From: AP-15 sp963833745
Lineage (GTDB): Bacteria; Pseudomonadota; Alphaproteobacteria; ATCC43930; CGMCC-115725
Assembly (NCBI GenBank): GCA_963833745.1
Contig: CAWHZD010000006.1
Coordinates: 434,001 to 498,000 of the forward strand
Direction: 5' to 3'
DNA: 64,000 bases
Under the pieces are notes generated by a model. That model made no database searches, was not told where the DNA came from, and was given only the letters and a program-made list of their open reading frames with translations. Positions within the stretch are counted from its first letter, which is position 1. Each line of letters starts with the position of its first letter. Positions 23,978-32,167 of this stretch are shown in pieces. Made by a program: the position numbers and the translations under genes.

Positions 23978-25387
23978 ATGTCGGACACCGGCAAAGTGAT
24001 GGCGCTGATCAAGGAGCACGAGGTCAAGTACGTCGACTTCCGCTTCACCGACCCGCGCGGCAAATGGCAGCATCTGGCGCATCACATCCGCACCATCAGC
24101 GAGAATTTCCTGAATGACGGGGTGATGTTCGACGGCTCGTCGATCGCCGGGTGGAAGGCGATCAACGAGAGCGACATGATGCTGGTGCCGGATTGCGCGA
24201 CCGCGGTCTTGGACCCGTTTGCGGCGCAGACCTCGCTGATCGTCTTTTGCGACGTGCACGAGCCCTTGACCGGGCAGCCCTATGCCCGCGACCCGCGCTC
24301 GACCGCGAAAAAGGCCGAGCAGCACCTGATTTCATCCGGCATCGGCGACACCGCCTATTTTGGGCCCGAGGCCGAGTTCTTCATCTTTGACGACGTGCGC
24401 TACCAGACCGGGATGAACGGGGCGATGTACGCGATCGACAGCGCCGAGGGGCCCTATGTCTCGGGCAAGGAATTCCCCGACGGCAACAGCGGCCACCGGC
24501 CGCCGGTCAAGGGCGGCTATTTCCCGGTGGCGCCGGTCGACAGCCAGGGCGATTTGCGCGCCGAGATGCTCTCGGTGATGGCCGATATGGGGCTCAAGGT
24601 CGAAAAGCACCATCACGAGGTGGCGCCCTCCCAGGCCGAGCTCGGGTTTGAGTTTTCAACCCTGGTTTCGACCGCCGACCAGATGCAGATCTACAAATAC
24701 GTGGTGCACAACGTCGCCCAGCAATACGGCAAGACCGCGACCTTTATGCCCAAGCCGGTGCTGGGCGACAACGGCTCGGGCATGCACACCCACCAGTCGT
24801 TGTGGAAGAACGAGAACACCTTGTTCGCCGGCAACCTCTATGCCGATCTGTCGGAGACCGCGCTCTACTACATCGGCGGGATCATCCGGCACGCCAAGGC
24901 GATCAACGCCTTCACCAACCCGACCACCAACAGCTACAAGCGGCTGATCCCGGGGTTTGAGGCGCCGGTGCTGTTGGCCTATTCCTCGCGCAACCGCTCG
25001 GCCTCGTGCCGCATCCCCTATGTCTCGAGCCCCAAGGCCAAACGCGTCGAGGTGCGCTATCCCGACCCCGCCGCCAACCCCTATCTGGCGTTTGCCGCGA
25101 TGCTGATGGCCGGGCTCGACGGCATCCAGAACAAGATCCACCCGGGCGACCCGATCGACAAGAACCTCTACGATTTGCCGCCCGAGGAGCTCAAGGACAT
25201 CCCGGTGGTGTGCGGCTCGCTGCGCGAGGCGTTGGGCGAGCTTGCCCATGACCACGCCTTTTTGTTGAAGGGCGAGGTCTTCACCCGCGACCAGATCGAG
25301 GCCTACATCGAATTGAAATGGGAGGAGGTGTACAATTTCGAGCACACCCCCCACCCAATCGAATTCCAGATGTACTACTCGGTCTGA
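23978..25387 (+). CDS. glnA: Glutamine synthetase, type I
   Basis: A 469-residue GSI enzyme that makes glutamine from glutamate, ammonia and ATP in a dodecamer. Signatures include VMFDGSSIAGW, the metal/active-site loop with EFFIFD, KHHHEV, GSGMHTHQS and NRSASCRIP. The regulatory tyrosine of the adenylylation site is in NLYDLPPEE near residue 398, so activity is probably controlled by GlnE. AAAGGAA precedes the ATG. It closes the ammonium operon and is followed by a hairpin terminator. Confidence 0.96.
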   Translation: MSDTGKVMALIKEHEVKYVDFRFTDPRGKWQHLAHHIRTISENFLNDGVMFDGSSIAGWKAINESDMMLVPDCATAVLDPFAAQTSLIVFCDVHEPLTGQPYARDPRSTAKKAEQHLISSGIGDTAYFGPEAEFFIFDDVRYQTGMNGAMYAIDSAEGPYVSGKEFPDGNSGHRPPVKGGYFPVAPVDSQGDLRAEMLSVMADMGLKVEKHHHEVAPSQAELGFEFSTLVSTADQMQIYKYVVHNVAQQYGKTATFMPKPVLGDNGSGMHTHQSLWKNENTLFAGNLYADLSETALYYIGGIIRHAKAINAFTNPTTNSYKRLIPGFEAPVLLAYSSRNRSASCRIPYVSSPKAKRVEVRYPDPAANPYLAFAAMLMAGLDGIQNKIHPGDPIDKNLYDLPPEELKDIPVVCGSLREALGELAHDHAFLLKGEVFTRDQIEAYIELKWEEVYNFEHTPHPIEFQMYYSV

Positions 25388-25395
25388 CCGCCAGC

Positions 25396-25424
25396 GCCGG
25401 GGTGCTGGATTTCGGCACCCCGGT
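25396..25424 (+). terminator. Terminator hairpin after glnA
   Basis: GCCGGGGTGC at 25396-25405 pairs with GCACCCCGGT at 25415-25424 over ten positions (one G-T) around a nine-base loop. It lies nine bases after the glnA stop, between convergent glnA and msrB. Only a short CATTTC follows, so it may work in both directions. Confidence 0.65.
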
Positions 25425-25472
25425 CATTTCGGACGTCCAAGAACGTGCCGCGATGCCGGCAGAAGGAAGAAC

Positions 25473-25979
25473 CTAAGGGCTTTCGGGCTCGGGCGCGGCC
25501 TTGGCGTCGTCGGCGGCGCTGGCTTCGGGCATTTCTTCGCCGGCGTGGAAATCGAGCGCCGCGCCGTTCATGCAGTAGCGCTGTCCGGTCGGCTGCGGGC
25601 CGTCGTCGAAGACATGACCGAGATGGCCGCCGCAGCGGCTGCAGTGGGCCTCCGTGCGGGTCATGAACAAGCTGCGGTCGGTTTCGGTTTCGACGGCGTC
25701 ATCGAGCGGCGCCCAAAAGCTCGGCCAGCCGGTGCCGCTGTTGAATTTGGCGTCGGCGGCGAAGAGCGGTTGACCGCACCCGGCGCAATGGTAAACGCCG
25801 GCGCCGTATTCCTTGTCGAGCTTGCTGGTGCCGGCACGCTCGGTGCCGTGCTCGCGCAGCACATGGTACGCCGGAGAAGACAGGTTTTGCCGCCAATCCT
25901 CGTCGCTCTTCGACACCGCAAATTGCTTGTCGCTCGCATGCGCCTTGCCCGCAAGGCGGCCTAACAGACCCCCAGCCAT
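25473..25979 (-). CDS. msrB: Peptide-methionine (R)-S-oxide reductase
   Basis: A 168-residue MsrB. The zinc-binding pairs CAGC and CSRC, the active-site block GTGWPSFW, GGHLGHVF and the catalytic Cys in RYCMNGAAL are all in order. It repairs the R form of oxidised methionine using thioredoxin. The 40-residue N-terminal part before SDEDW may be a weak signal or linker, and the C-terminus has an extra acidic, Ala/Pro-rich tail of about 25 residues. Confidence 0.93.
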   Translation of the reverse strand: MAGGLLGRLAGKAHASDKQFAVSKSDEDWRQNLSSPAYHVLREHGTERAGTSKLDKEYGAGVYHCAGCGQPLFAADAKFNSGTGWPSFWAPLDDAVETETDRSLFMTRTEAHCSRCGGHLGHVFDDGPQPTGQRYCMNGAALDFHAGEEMPEASAADDAKAAPEPESP

Positions 25980-26062
25980 AGCTTCCTCATAAACAGTCTA
26001 CATGACTGTCGCACCATATCGGGACGGGACGGGACGGCTTTAAGAGGCCCGATGCAAAAGCA

Positions 26063-26266
26063 TCAGTGGATCCGCTCGCCCTTGTCGGGGAAGGGGCGCA
26101 GCAATTCGGCGGTCGAGCGGGCAATCCAGCACCAGACGACACAAGTCAGCGCGTCGTCGTCGCTCCTCAGACGCTGCGCCTCCCGCTGGGCCACGTCGAC
26201 AGCGGCGGTGCCGTGCCGGCGGACGAGAAGCAAGGCCGCTTCCCAGATCTTCCGCTCGTTGGTCAT
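26063..26266 (-). CDS. Small conserved hypothetical protein
   Basis: A 67-residue protein opening MTNERKIWEAALLLVRRHG and continuing with an Ala-rich helix and ARSTAELL. It resembles short single-domain proteins of unknown function that occur singly in alphaproteobacteria (the DUF6961-like group), which begin with the same W-x-A-L-x-x-x-x-x-HG pattern. Several ATGs are stacked upstream and no good ribosome site decides between them; I take the one at 26266. A TATAAT-like word lies about 15 bases upstream. Confidence 0.5.
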   Translation of the reverse strand: MTNERKIWEAALLLVRRHGTAAVDVAQREAQRLRSDDDALTCVVWCWIARSTAELLRPFPDKGERIH

Positions 26267-26443
26267 CGTCATCATCACAGCCATTATAACGCGCGCGCAA
26301 CCGGATGAAGTTCCGAATTTTGTCTCCGCTCGCCCGCCGCCGCAGCGCCACGCAATTCTCGATGCTCCAAGATTTAGTGCTGCGCGCTCTCGCACACACC
26401 TAATGCTGCTTGCGTCGTCATAAGTCACCGCTATATTCGTGCG

Positions 26444-28441
26444 ATGCCCGATTTGTTCAACTCGCCGGCTCAGGCCGGTGCCGACAGTTATTCCGCTAAA
26501 GACATCGAGGTCCTCGAGGGCCTCGAACCGGTCCGCCGCCGCCCGGGAATGTATATCGGCGGCACCGACGAGCGCGGCCTCCACCACCTCGCCGCCGAAA
26601 TCCTCGACAATGCGATGGACGAAGCCGTGGCCGGCCATGCGACACGCATCGAGATCGAGCTCGCGTCCGGCGACTGGTTGACGATCCGCGACAACGGCCG
26701 CGGCATTCCGGTTGATCCGCATCCGCGCTTCCCGGACAAATCCGCCCTCGAAGTCATCCTGACGACGTTGCATTCGGGCGGCAAGTTCGGCGGCCAGGTT
26801 TATCGGACGTCAGGCGGGTTGCACGGCGTCGGCGTGTCGGTCGTCAACGCGTTGTCGGACACGCTCGAAGTCGAGGTTGCGCGAGATCGGCGATTGTGGC
26901 GCCAGTCCTACAGCCGCGGCGCGTCATGTGGCGACGTGCAGGATTGCGGGCCGGTGCACAATCGGCGCGGCACGACGTTGCGGTTTCATCCCGACCCCGA
27001 GATCTTCGGGGGCATCGGCTTTCGCCCGGCGCTGCTCTACCGGATGGCACGGTCAAAAGCCTATCTGTTCCGCGGCCTCGAAATTCGCTGGAGCTGCGAT
27101 CCGGCATTGCCGCGGCCGGATTCGGTCCCGGCCGAAACCCGGCTGCATTTTCCGGGCGGTCTCGGTGATTTCCTCGCCGCCAGCCTCGACGGCCAAATCA
27201 TGCTGACCCCGCGCCCGTTTGTCGGCGAGGCCGATCTCGCCGATGGCGGCCGGGTCGAATGGGCGGTGGCCTGGCCCGACGACGGCGAAGCCGGGTTTAG
27301 CCATTCCTATTGCAACACCATTCCGACGCCCGAAGGCGGGACCCATGAAACCGGGCTACGCAGCGCTCTGTTGCGCGGGCTCAGGGGGTATGGCGAGCTG
27401 GCCGGGAACCGCCGCGCCGCCCAAGCGACCGCCGAGGACGTAACCGGCGCCACAGCGATGCTGCTGTCGTTGTTCATGCGCGACCCGCAATTCCAGGGCC
27501 AGACCAAGGAACGGCTGGCCTCGGCCGAGGCCGCACGGCTGGTCGAGAACGCGGTCAAGGACCATTTCGACCACTGGCTTGGCGCCGACCCGGCGGGCGC
27601 CAATTTGCTGCTCGAGCGCATCGTCGAGCGCGCCGAGGAGCGCCAGCGGCGCCGCCAGCAGCGCGAGCTCGCACGCAAGAGTGCGACGCGCAAATTGCGC
27701 TTGCCCGGCAAGCTCGCCGACTGCACCCGCGACAGCGCCGCGGGAACCGAGATCTTCCTGGTCGAAGGCGACAGCGCCGGCGGCTCAGCCAAGCAAGCGC
27801 GCGACCGCGAAACCCAGGCGATCTTGCCATTGCGCGGCAAGATCCTGAACGTCGCCAGCGCCTCTGTCGACAAAATGAAGGCCAACCAGGAACTCGCCGA
27901 CATCATCCTGGCGCTCGGCGCGGGGTCCGGCACCCAATATCGCGAAGAAGCGCTGCGATACGAGCGGGTCGTGATCATGACCGACGCCGACGTCGACGGC
28001 GCCCATATCGCTTCGCTGCTGATGACTTTCTTTTTCCGCGAAATGCCGCGGCTGATCGACAACGGCCATCTTTTTTTGGCGTTGCCGCCGCTCTACCGGC
28101 TGACCCAGGGCGACGTCACCTTCTACGCTCGCGACGACGCCCATCGCGAGGAATTGCTGCGCACCGGCTTCAGCGGCCGCGGCAAGATCGAGGTCAGCCG
28201 CTTCAAGGGTCTGGGCGAAATGCCGGCGCGCTATCTGAAGGCGACGACAATGGATCCGGGTCAGCGCATCTTGCTCCGCGTTTGCGTGGAACCCCCCGAC
28301 GACGCGCGGGACGATCCAGAGGCCGCCGGACCAGGCTGGCGCACGACGGCGCTGGTCGAAACCCTGATGGGCCGCCGTCCCGAGTTGCGGTTTGATTACA
28401 TCCAGAAAAATGCCCGTTTCGTGCGTGACCTCGACCTGTAA
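26444..28441 (+). CDS. parE: DNA topoisomerase IV subunit B
   Basis: A 665-residue type IIA topoisomerase ATPase subunit. The GHKL ATPase domain shows RRRPGMYIGG, EILDNAMDEA, DNGRGIPV and GGLHGVGVSVVNALS; the Toprim domain shows EGDSAGGSA and DADVDGAHI; the C-terminal RFKGLGEM is the usual end block. The length and these signatures fit ParE rather than the longer GyrB. With ParC (encoded 13 kb away on the other strand) it unlinks daughter chromosomes. Confidence 0.95.
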   Translation: MPDLFNSPAQAGADSYSAKDIEVLEGLEPVRRRPGMYIGGTDERGLHHLAAEILDNAMDEAVAGHATRIEIELASGDWLTIRDNGRGIPVDPHPRFPDKSALEVILTTLHSGGKFGGQVYRTSGGLHGVGVSVVNALSDTLEVEVARDRRLWRQSYSRGASCGDVQDCGPVHNRRGTTLRFHPDPEIFGGIGFRPALLYRMARSKAYLFRGLEIRWSCDPALPRPDSVPAETRLHFPGGLGDFLAASLDGQIMLTPRPFVGEADLADGGRVEWAVAWPDDGEAGFSHSYCNTIPTPEGGTHETGLRSALLRGLRGYGELAGNRRAAQATAEDVTGATAMLLSLFMRDPQFQGQTKERLASAEAARLVENAVKDHFDHWLGADPAGANLLLERIVERAEERQRRRQQRELARKSATRKLRLPGKLADCTRDSAAGTEIFLVEGDSAGGSAKQARDRETQAILPLRGKILNVASASVDKMKANQELADIILALGAGSGTQYREEALRYERVVIMTDADVDGAHIASLLMTFFFREMPRLIDNGHLFLALPPLYRLTQGDVTFYARDDAHREELLRTGFSGRGKIEVSRFKGLGEMPARYLKATTMDPGQRILLRVCVEPPDDARDDPEAAGPGWRTTALVETLMGRRPELRFDYIQKNARFVRDLDL

Positions 28442-28615
28442 AGATTCCTTGCGTAAGACGAGATCGCCGATTACCTAACTTTCGTCGACCCGTTTGAATT
28501 CGGCTTCCCGGCCTAGCGTTCCTGTGCGATCGTCCGACCGTGTTCCCCGAGCCAATCGACGTCCGATGCGCTGCGCAGACGCGCGGCGCCCTGCTACTAG
28601 TTGGAGTTACTGCTG

Positions 28616-28822
28616 ATGGCGACCGGTACGGTCAAATGGTTCAACGCGCAGAAGGGATATGGATTCATCCAACCCGAAAACGGCGGCGCTGACGTGTTCG
28701 TTCACATCTCGGCCGTCGAACGCGCCGGTATGGACAATCTGCGCGAGGGCCAGCGGCTCAACTACGAGCTCGAACAAGGTCAGCGCGGTCGGGTCTCTGC
28801 CGTCAACCTGCGCGCGGACTAA
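28616..28822 (+). CDS. Cold-shock protein, CspA family
   Basis: A 68-residue single cold-shock domain. The two RNA-binding motifs KGYGFI and VFVHISA are intact. Such proteins bind single-stranded nucleic acid and melt RNA structure. I start at 28616, with GGAG nine bases upstream. The 170 bases before it hold no other gene and probably include the long untranslated leader usual for these genes. A UUCG-capped terminator follows. Confidence 0.93.
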   Translation: MATGTVKWFNAQKGYGFIQPENGGADVFVHISAVERAGMDNLREGQRLNYELEQGQRGRVSAVNLRAD

Positions 28823-28842
28823 GACGCTGGAAACTGGGTATT

Positions 28843-28871
28843 CGGGGGTGCTTCGGCGCCCCCGCCCTTTG
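28843..28871 (+). terminator. UUCG-tetraloop terminator after the cold-shock gene
   Basis: CGGGGGTGC at 28843-28851, TTCG at 28852-28855 and GCGCCCCCG at 28856-28864 form a nine-pair stem (one G-T) capped by the very stable UUCG loop, followed by CCCTTTGT. It separates the cold-shock gene from infA. Confidence 0.8.
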
Positions 28872-28900
28872 TCGCCCTGCCTTTTGTCGAGGAGAACTGA

Positions 28901-29170
28901 TTGGCCAAGGAAGACCTGATCGAATTCGAAGGCATGGTGCTCGAACTGCTGCCCGATGCGCGGTTTCGGGTCAAGCTCGACAACGGGCACGAGACCCTCG
29001 CCTACTCGTCCGGTCGGATGAAGAAAAATCGCATTCGGATCCTTGCCGGCGACCGCGTGACGGTCGAGATGACGCCATACGATCTGACCAAAGGGCGGAT
29101 CAACTTCCGCCATAAGGATGACCGCGCGGCCCCGCCGATGACGCCGCGGCCGCAATACCGCCGACGCTGA
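28901..29170 (+). CDS. infA: Translation initiation factor IF-1
   Basis: An 89-residue IF-1, an S1-like OB-fold protein that sits in the ribosomal A site during initiation. MAKEDLIEFEG and the blocks VKLDNGH, GRMKKNRIRILAGDRV and YDLTKGRI are standard. The start codon is TTG at 28901, with GAGGAGAA just upstream. The Arg/Pro C-terminal extension of about 18 residues is longer than in E. coli IF-1. A small ACAAGG/CCTTGT hairpin at 29170-29186 follows. Confidence 0.92.
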   Translation: MAKEDLIEFEGMVLELLPDARFRVKLDNGHETLAYSSGRMKKNRIRILAGDRVTVEMTPYDLTKGRINFRHKDDRAAPPMTPRPQYRRR

Positions 29171-29217
29171 CAAGGTCCAGCCTTGTGCAGAAGGCATGCC
29201 CCGTCGTCAAAAAAAGA

Positions 29218-29246
29218 TTGACATGCCTACAATCGCGCCCGATTTA
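29218..29246 (+). promoter_or_regulatory. Candidate housekeeping promoter for the DEAD-box gene
   Basis: A perfect -35 TTGACA at 29218-29223 is followed after 17 bases by GATTTA at 29241-29246, a weak -10. It lies in an AT-rich patch 50 bases before the helicase ATG. The -35 and spacing are good; the -10 is poor. Confidence 0.4.
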
Positions 29247-29297
29247 GCGGTTAAGATGGACTGCAACTAAATATTACAAAAAGGCTACATCCTCTCG

Positions 29298-30845
29298 ATG
29301 GATTTTTCTGAGCTCGACCTGTCGCCTGGGCTCCTTCAGGCGGTTTCCGACGCTGGCTACACAAACCCTACACCGATCCAAGAACAAGCCATCCCCCATG
29401 TAAAGCGTGAGCGGGATGTTCTGGGATGTGCGCAGACCGGTACGGGCAAGACGGCGAGTTTTGTTTTGCCGATGATCGACCTGCTGGCGGCGGGCCGCTC
29501 GCGAGCCCGGATGCCGCGCTCGCTGATCCTCGAACCGACTCGCGAACTGGCGACCCAGGTCGCCGCTTCATTCGAGCTGTACGGTAAATATCATCGGCTG
29601 ACGATGGCATTGCTGATCGGCGGCGAAAGCTTTGTCGATCAGGAACGCAAGCTCGATCGCGGCGTCGATGTCCTGATCGCGACACCGGGGCGGCTGCTCG
29701 ACTTGTACGGCCGCGGCAAGATCATACTTTCCGACGCCCATATCCTGGTCATCGACGAAGCCGACCGGATGCTCGACATGGGCTTCATCCCCGATGTCGA
29801 GCGGATCGTCGGTCTGTTGCCGAAAAACCGCCAGACCTTGTTCTTTTCGGCGACGATGCCGGCCGAAATCCGCCGTCTGGCCGATGCGTTCCTCAGCAAT
29901 CCGGTCGAGATTTCGGTGTCTCCTCCGGCATCGCCCGCCGTCGGGGTCATACAGTCACTCGCCGTCGTCGATCCGCGCGACAAGGGCGAGACCCTGCGCC
30001 GGCTGGTCCGTACCGAAGACGTCAAGAACGCTCTGATCTTCTGCAACCGCAAGCGCGACGTTGACATCCTGTACAAATCCTTGGCCCGCCACGGTTTCGA
30101 TACCGCCGCGCTGCACGGCGACATGCCGCAGCCAAAGCGTACCGAGACCCTGGAGCGGTTCAAAAACGGCGAGATCCGGCTGTTGGTGGCGAGCGACGTG
30201 GCCGCGCGCGGTCTCGACATCAAGGGGATGAGCCATGTCTTTTGTTTCGACGTGCCCGTCCATGCCGAGGATTACGTCCACCGCATCGGCCGCACCGGCC
30301 GCGCCGGTCTCAGCGGGCGCTCTTTCATGCTGGCCGCCCCCGAAGACGGCAAGGCAGTGGCCGCGATCGTAAAGCTGATCGGCAAGGAAATACCGATGAT
30401 CACCGTCGACGGGGTTGAACCGGCGGAACTCGAATACGAGGATCGCCGCCGCCGCCGGTCGCGGACCGCCGTCCGGGCCGAGGCTGGGCCGGGTGAGCGA
30501 GCAGATGGCGCCCAACCCCGCCGCAAACCGGCGGAGGATCAGCCACCTCGACGCAATCAACGTGAGAACGCCTCCCGCCCGCCGGCCCGGCCGGCAACAC
30601 CGGGCCGGCCGCAAACATCGGCCCGGCCCCAAACATCGGCCCGGCCCCAAACATCGGCCCGGCCCCAAACATCGACCCCGATCGTCGCCGACGGGGTAAA
30701 CGTGATGCAATTCCCGCGCACTTCCGAGCCGCGGCGTCTGCGTCAACCCGAGCGCATGGCAGAGCCCGACGGCAAGGTTGTCGGCTTTGGCGACGATCTG
30801 CCGGCCTTTCTAGCTCGCCCGCCGCGGATCGTCGCTCGCCCCTGA
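29298..30845 (+). CDS. DEAD-box ATP-dependent RNA helicase
   Basis: A 515-residue RhlE/DeaD-like RNA helicase. All motifs are present: Q motif with NPTPIQEQAIP, AQTGTGKT, PTRELA, ATPGR, DEAD in VIDEADRM, SAT, then in the second RecA domain ARGLD and HRIGRTGR. After residue 380 comes a basic, disordered tail rich in Arg, Pro and Gln that includes four tandem RPQTSA/T hexapeptides. Such tails usually help RNA binding. It should remodel RNA or ribosome precursors; the neighbouring cold-shock and IF-1 genes fit an RNA-handling theme. Confidence 0.93.
   Translation: MDFSELDLSPGLLQAVSDAGYTNPTPIQEQAIPHVKRERDVLGCAQTGTGKTASFVLPMIDLLAAGRSRARMPRSLILEPTRELATQVAASFELYGKYHRLTMALLIGGESFVDQERKLDRGVDVLIATPGRLLDLYGRGKIILSDAHILVIDEADRMLDMGFIPDVERIVGLLPKNRQTLFFSATMPAEIRRLADAFLSNPVEISVSPPASPAVGVIQSLAVVDPRDKGETLRRLVRTEDVKNALIFCNRKRDVDILYKSLARHGFDTAALHGDMPQPKRTETLERFKNGEIRLLVASDVAARGLDIKGMSHVFCFDVPVHAEDYVHRIGRTGRAGLSGRSFMLAAPEDGKAVAAIVKLIGKEIPMITVDGVEPAELEYEDRRRRRSRTAVRAEAGPGERADGAQPRRKPAEDQPPRRNQRENASRPPARPATPGRPQTSARPQTSARPQTSARPQTSTPIVADGVNVMQFPRTSEPRRLRQPERMAEPDGKVVGFGDDLPAFLARPPRIVARP
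30606..30677 (+). repeat. 18-bp minisatellite, four units, in the helicase tail
   Basis: Four head-to-tail 18-base units, 30606-30623, 30624-30641, 30642-30659 and 30660-30677, with the core CCAAACATCGGCCCGG. The first differs at one base and the last at one base. Each unit encodes RPQTSA (last RPQTST), so changes in number keep the frame. Confidence 0.9.
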
Positions 30846-30871
30846 TCCGGCCGGGCAAACGGAAGACCGCG

Positions 30872-31129
30872 ATGAAAACGATTTTCGTCATGGTCAAGTG
30901 CGAACTCGGCAAGGCCTATGCTGTCGCCGACCAAGCGGTCAACGGCATCGAGCAGGTATCGGAGGTCTATTCGACCTCAGGTCAGTACGATCTGCTGATG
31001 AAGGTCTATCTTTCCGAGACGACCGATATCGGCCATTTCGTGACCGAGCAACTGCAGACTTTGCCGGGCATCAAGGATACGTTTACGATCATCGCCTTCA
31101 AGGCGTTTTCTGAAGATTCCTCTCTGTAA
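30872..31129 (+). CDS. Single-domain Lrp/AsnC ligand-binding protein
   Basis: An 85-residue protein made only of the RAM (Lrp/AsnC effector-binding) domain; there is no DNA-binding helix-turn-helix. MKTIFVMVKCELGKAYAVA, the STSGQYDLLMKV strand and PGIKDTFTIIAFK are typical of these stand-alone forms. They form oligomers that bind amino acids; a regulatory role through partner proteins is possible. It starts 26 bases after the helicase and ends 16 bases before the Rieske gene, so the three are probably cotranscribed. Confidence 0.85.
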   Translation: MKTIFVMVKCELGKAYAVADQAVNGIEQVSEVYSTSGQYDLLMKVYLSETTDIGHFVTEQLQTLPGIKDTFTIIAFKAFSEDSSL

Positions 31130-31145
31130 GCCGGAGGCAGGCCCG

Positions 31146-31466
31146 ATGAGTGAGGGCGAGGGCTGGGTGCGCGTCGCCGGCCGCAGCGACCTGGGAGCGG
31201 GGGAAGTGATCGGGGTCGAGGCCGACGGCCGTTCGATCGCGATTTACAACTGCGACGGCGCCCTGTTCGCCACCGATAATATCTGCACCCACGCCTACGC
31301 CCGCCTGTCCGACGGTTGGCTCGACGGCGAGACGATCGAGTGCCCGTTGCACGCCGCGCGCTTCGACGTGCGCACCGGACAGGTTCTCGACCCGCCCGCC
31401 ACCGAAGATTTGAAGACCTACCCCGTCCGTGTCGTCGGCGATGCGATCGAGGTCAAGCTCGGTTGA
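31146..31466 (+). CDS. Rieske-type [2Fe-2S] ferredoxin
   Basis: A 106-residue soluble Rieske protein. The cluster ligands are in CTHAYARLSDGW and CPLHAARFD (C-x-H with 16-18 residues to C-x-x-H). It resembles the ferredoxin parts of ring-hydroxylating dioxygenases and NirD-like proteins. It would carry single electrons to an unidentified oxygenase. No oxygenase gene is in the window. Start supported by GGAGGCAGG upstream. Confidence 0.9.
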   Translation: MSEGEGWVRVAGRSDLGAGEVIGVEADGRSIAIYNCDGALFATDNICTHAYARLSDGWLDGETIECPLHAARFDVRTGQVLDPPATEDLKTYPVRVVGDAIEVKLG

Positions 31467-32118
31467 TATCGATTTCCGCGATCCAGTGTCTCTGGACATC
31501 CGCTGCCTGCTCCTGGCAAGCGACCGCGTGGTACAAGCTGCTGACAGACTGGGGCGGCCTGATCGGCGCCGTCTTCGCGCTTGGCGCCGCCGCGATTGCG
31601 TATAAGGCGGTCGTGGGCAAGTCAGAGAGTTGCAGAAGGAGTATCGTGACCAGCGCGAAATAATGCGGCGAGATCGAGCACGACAGGAGCTTCTTGCCGC
31701 GAGCATGGTTATCGCCACGCTCGAGGTATTCAAGCACGATCTTCACAATGTACAGAACACCTTCGACCCCGGAGCCAGCGACGCCGCATTCTATGATCAA
31801 CCAATCGCGCCGGACCGGATCCGCTGGCTTCGACAACGATTGCGGCCGCTAATTTCGAGCCCGATGCTGCCCTTCGTCGATCGGCTAGAGGCCGAGTCGG
31901 CTGCAGAGTTTTCCGTTGTGGCCTCGATCAGCGAACGCATGCGCGATGCGGACCGTCAGGCAACCTACGGTGAGCTGCGCGACGAAATACAGGCCGTGCT
32001 AAACCGGACGGAGGATCTCCAGAAGGTTCTGAGAGCACAGGCTGAAAAGGCCAAGGCATTCGCGGTCGGCGGTAGTGAAACACCATCCGATCGCCGATCG
32101 CTCGCGCTAGATCGATGA
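31463..32118 (+). CDS. Membrane-anchored coiled-coil hypothetical protein, probably frameshifted
   Basis: Two frames seem to belong together. The first, from a TTG at 31463 overlapping the Rieske stop, encodes WYKLLTDWGG followed by a hydrophobic helix (LIGAVFALGAAAIAYKAVV) up to about 31620. The second, open from 31630 to 32118, encodes a long charged helix (RELQKEYRDQREIMRRDRARQ and onward) with no transmembrane part. Joining them by one base near 31620 gives a short N-terminal anchor with a cytoplasmic coiled coil, a common design. The 162-residue second part alone (TTG at 31630) is the surer coding region. I do not recognise a family. Confidence 0.5.
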
Positions 32119-32167
32119 GCCGCTCCGGGAATCAATGCCGGAGATTTTGGAGACCACGGCGGCGCCT

